Assembly: GCA_017616925.1 (NCBI GenBank)
Contig: JAFZXG010000101.1
Coordinates: 1 to 5,644, forward strand
From: Clostridia bacterium
Lineage (GTDB): Bacteria; Bacillota; Clostridia; Christensenellales; Borkfalkiaceae
Direction of reading: 5' to 3'
Length of the DNA stretch: 5,644 bases
Translations under genes and position numbers: made by a program
The notes under the pieces: model-generated
The model's input: the letters and a program-made list of their open reading frames with translations, nothing else
Databases searched by the model: none
Told to the model about the DNA's origin: nothing
In this document: in pieces, positions 5,115 to 5,644 of the stretch
How positions within the stretch are numbered: the stretch's first letter is position 1
How the letters are laid out: each line of letters opens with the position of its first letter

Positions 5115-5644
5115 TTGGAAAGGATTGCTATTATCGATTTAGGCTCTAACACTGCGAGACTTCTTTTGGTTGACGTTACGGAAAAGGGACATTTTCAGAT
5201 CGTCGATCAGTTAAAGGAAGCACCGAGACTTGGCGAGGGCATGGAAAAGGACGGGTTTTTAAAACCCGAAAGAATACGGGAAACCATTAAAACGTTAAAA
5301 ATGTTCAGAAAACTGTGCGACGTCAACGGCATAGACTCCATCTTTGCCGTGGCTACGGCGGCGGTACGCCGCGCTAAAAACCAGCGCAGTTTTCTCGACG
5401 AAGTGTCCGCGACCTGCGGCATAAAACTTCGCGTTCTTTCTGCGGAAGAAGAGGCGATGTACGTTTACCGCGGAGTAGTGAATACGATGGACTTGCCAAA
5501 GGGTATAGTTCTCGAAATAGGCGGGGGTAGCGCAAAGATCGTTTATTACAACAGGCGCAACCTGCTGAATTACGCGACTTTGCCTTTCGGCGCGATAACT
5601 CTTACGGAACTGTTCGCGGGCGAGAATCTTTCTCCCGAAGAACA
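5115..5644 (+). CDS. ppx: Ppx/GppA-family phosphatase (exopolyphosphatase or (p)ppGpp-related), C-terminus beyond window
   Basis: The family has the ASKHA (actin/Hsp70-like) fold and releases phosphate from inorganic polyphosphate or pppGpp in the cytoplasm. The 176 complete codons cover the first ASKHA domain; complete members have at least about 300 residues. Visible motifs are phosphate loop 1 IDLGSNTARLLL (residues 7-18), ATAAVRRAKN (80-89, matching the ATxAxRxAxN block), LSAEEEA (108-114, with E113 probably matching the catalytic Glu of E. coli Ppx), and phosphate loop 2 EIGGGSAK (134-141). Loop 2 departs from the usual DIGGGSTE at its first Asp and last Glu. The start is TTG, the only possible one after an in-frame stop. 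An own promoter lies upstream. Ppx and GppA cannot be told apart from this portion, so the symbol is provisional. A polyphosphate kinase gene downstream would favour Ppx. Confidence 0.9.
   Translation, partial: MERIAIIDLGSNTARLLLVDVTEKGHFQIVDQLKEAPRLGEGMEKDGFLKPERIRETIKTLKMFRKLCDVNGIDSIFAVATAAVRRAKNQRSFLDEVSATCGIKLRVLSAEEEAMYVYRGVVNTMDLPKGIVLEIGGGSAKIVYYNRRNLLNYATLPFGAITLTELFAGENLSPEE

Overview
The window looks like chromosomal DNA of a Gram-positive-type bacterium, most likely an uncultured member of Bacillota class Clostridia. Three things suggest this: the clostridial style of the MurG N-terminus (GGGTAGH followed by PNLALIP), moderate GC with A/T-rich intergenic gaps and sigma-A-like promoters, and a large lipoprotein with a second, C-terminal membrane anchor. 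No mobile element, CRISPR array, tRNA or rRNA was seen. The taxonomic call is inference from sequence style only.

Layout. The left 4 kb is read on the minus strand. A promoter near 4053-4081 drives a 1056-residue surface lipoprotein (3986 down to 816). A hairpin terminator follows at 776-801, then murG starts at 738 and runs off the left edge. The right part is read on the plus strand from the 186-base divergent gap at 3987-4172. It holds two tightly packed half-size TauE/SafE (TSUP) permease genes (4173-4538 and 4544-4942), a 172-base A/T-rich gap with a good promoter, and the 5' part of a Ppx/GppA-family phosphatase gene that starts with TTG at 5115 and runs off the right edge.

How the parts relate. 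MurG makes lipid II, and the large protein sits outside the membrane with three probable beta-sandwich modules, so the minus-strand genes share a cell-envelope theme. The terminator between them argues against a simple operon. The two TauE/SafE halves almost certainly work together as one transporter. The Ppx/GppA gene has its own promoter, so its neighbourhood gives no direct functional link.

Most worth a second look are the doubly anchored lipoprotein with a charge-segregated cytoplasmic tail; the split transporter, whose halves meet at a T6 run where a one-base shift would fuse them into a 256-residue protein; an RNA hairpin with a UUCG loop placed at the predicted +1 of the lipoprotein mRNA; and altered residues in the second phosphate-binding motif of the Ppx/GppA protein. 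I did not find a clearly new multi-gene system.
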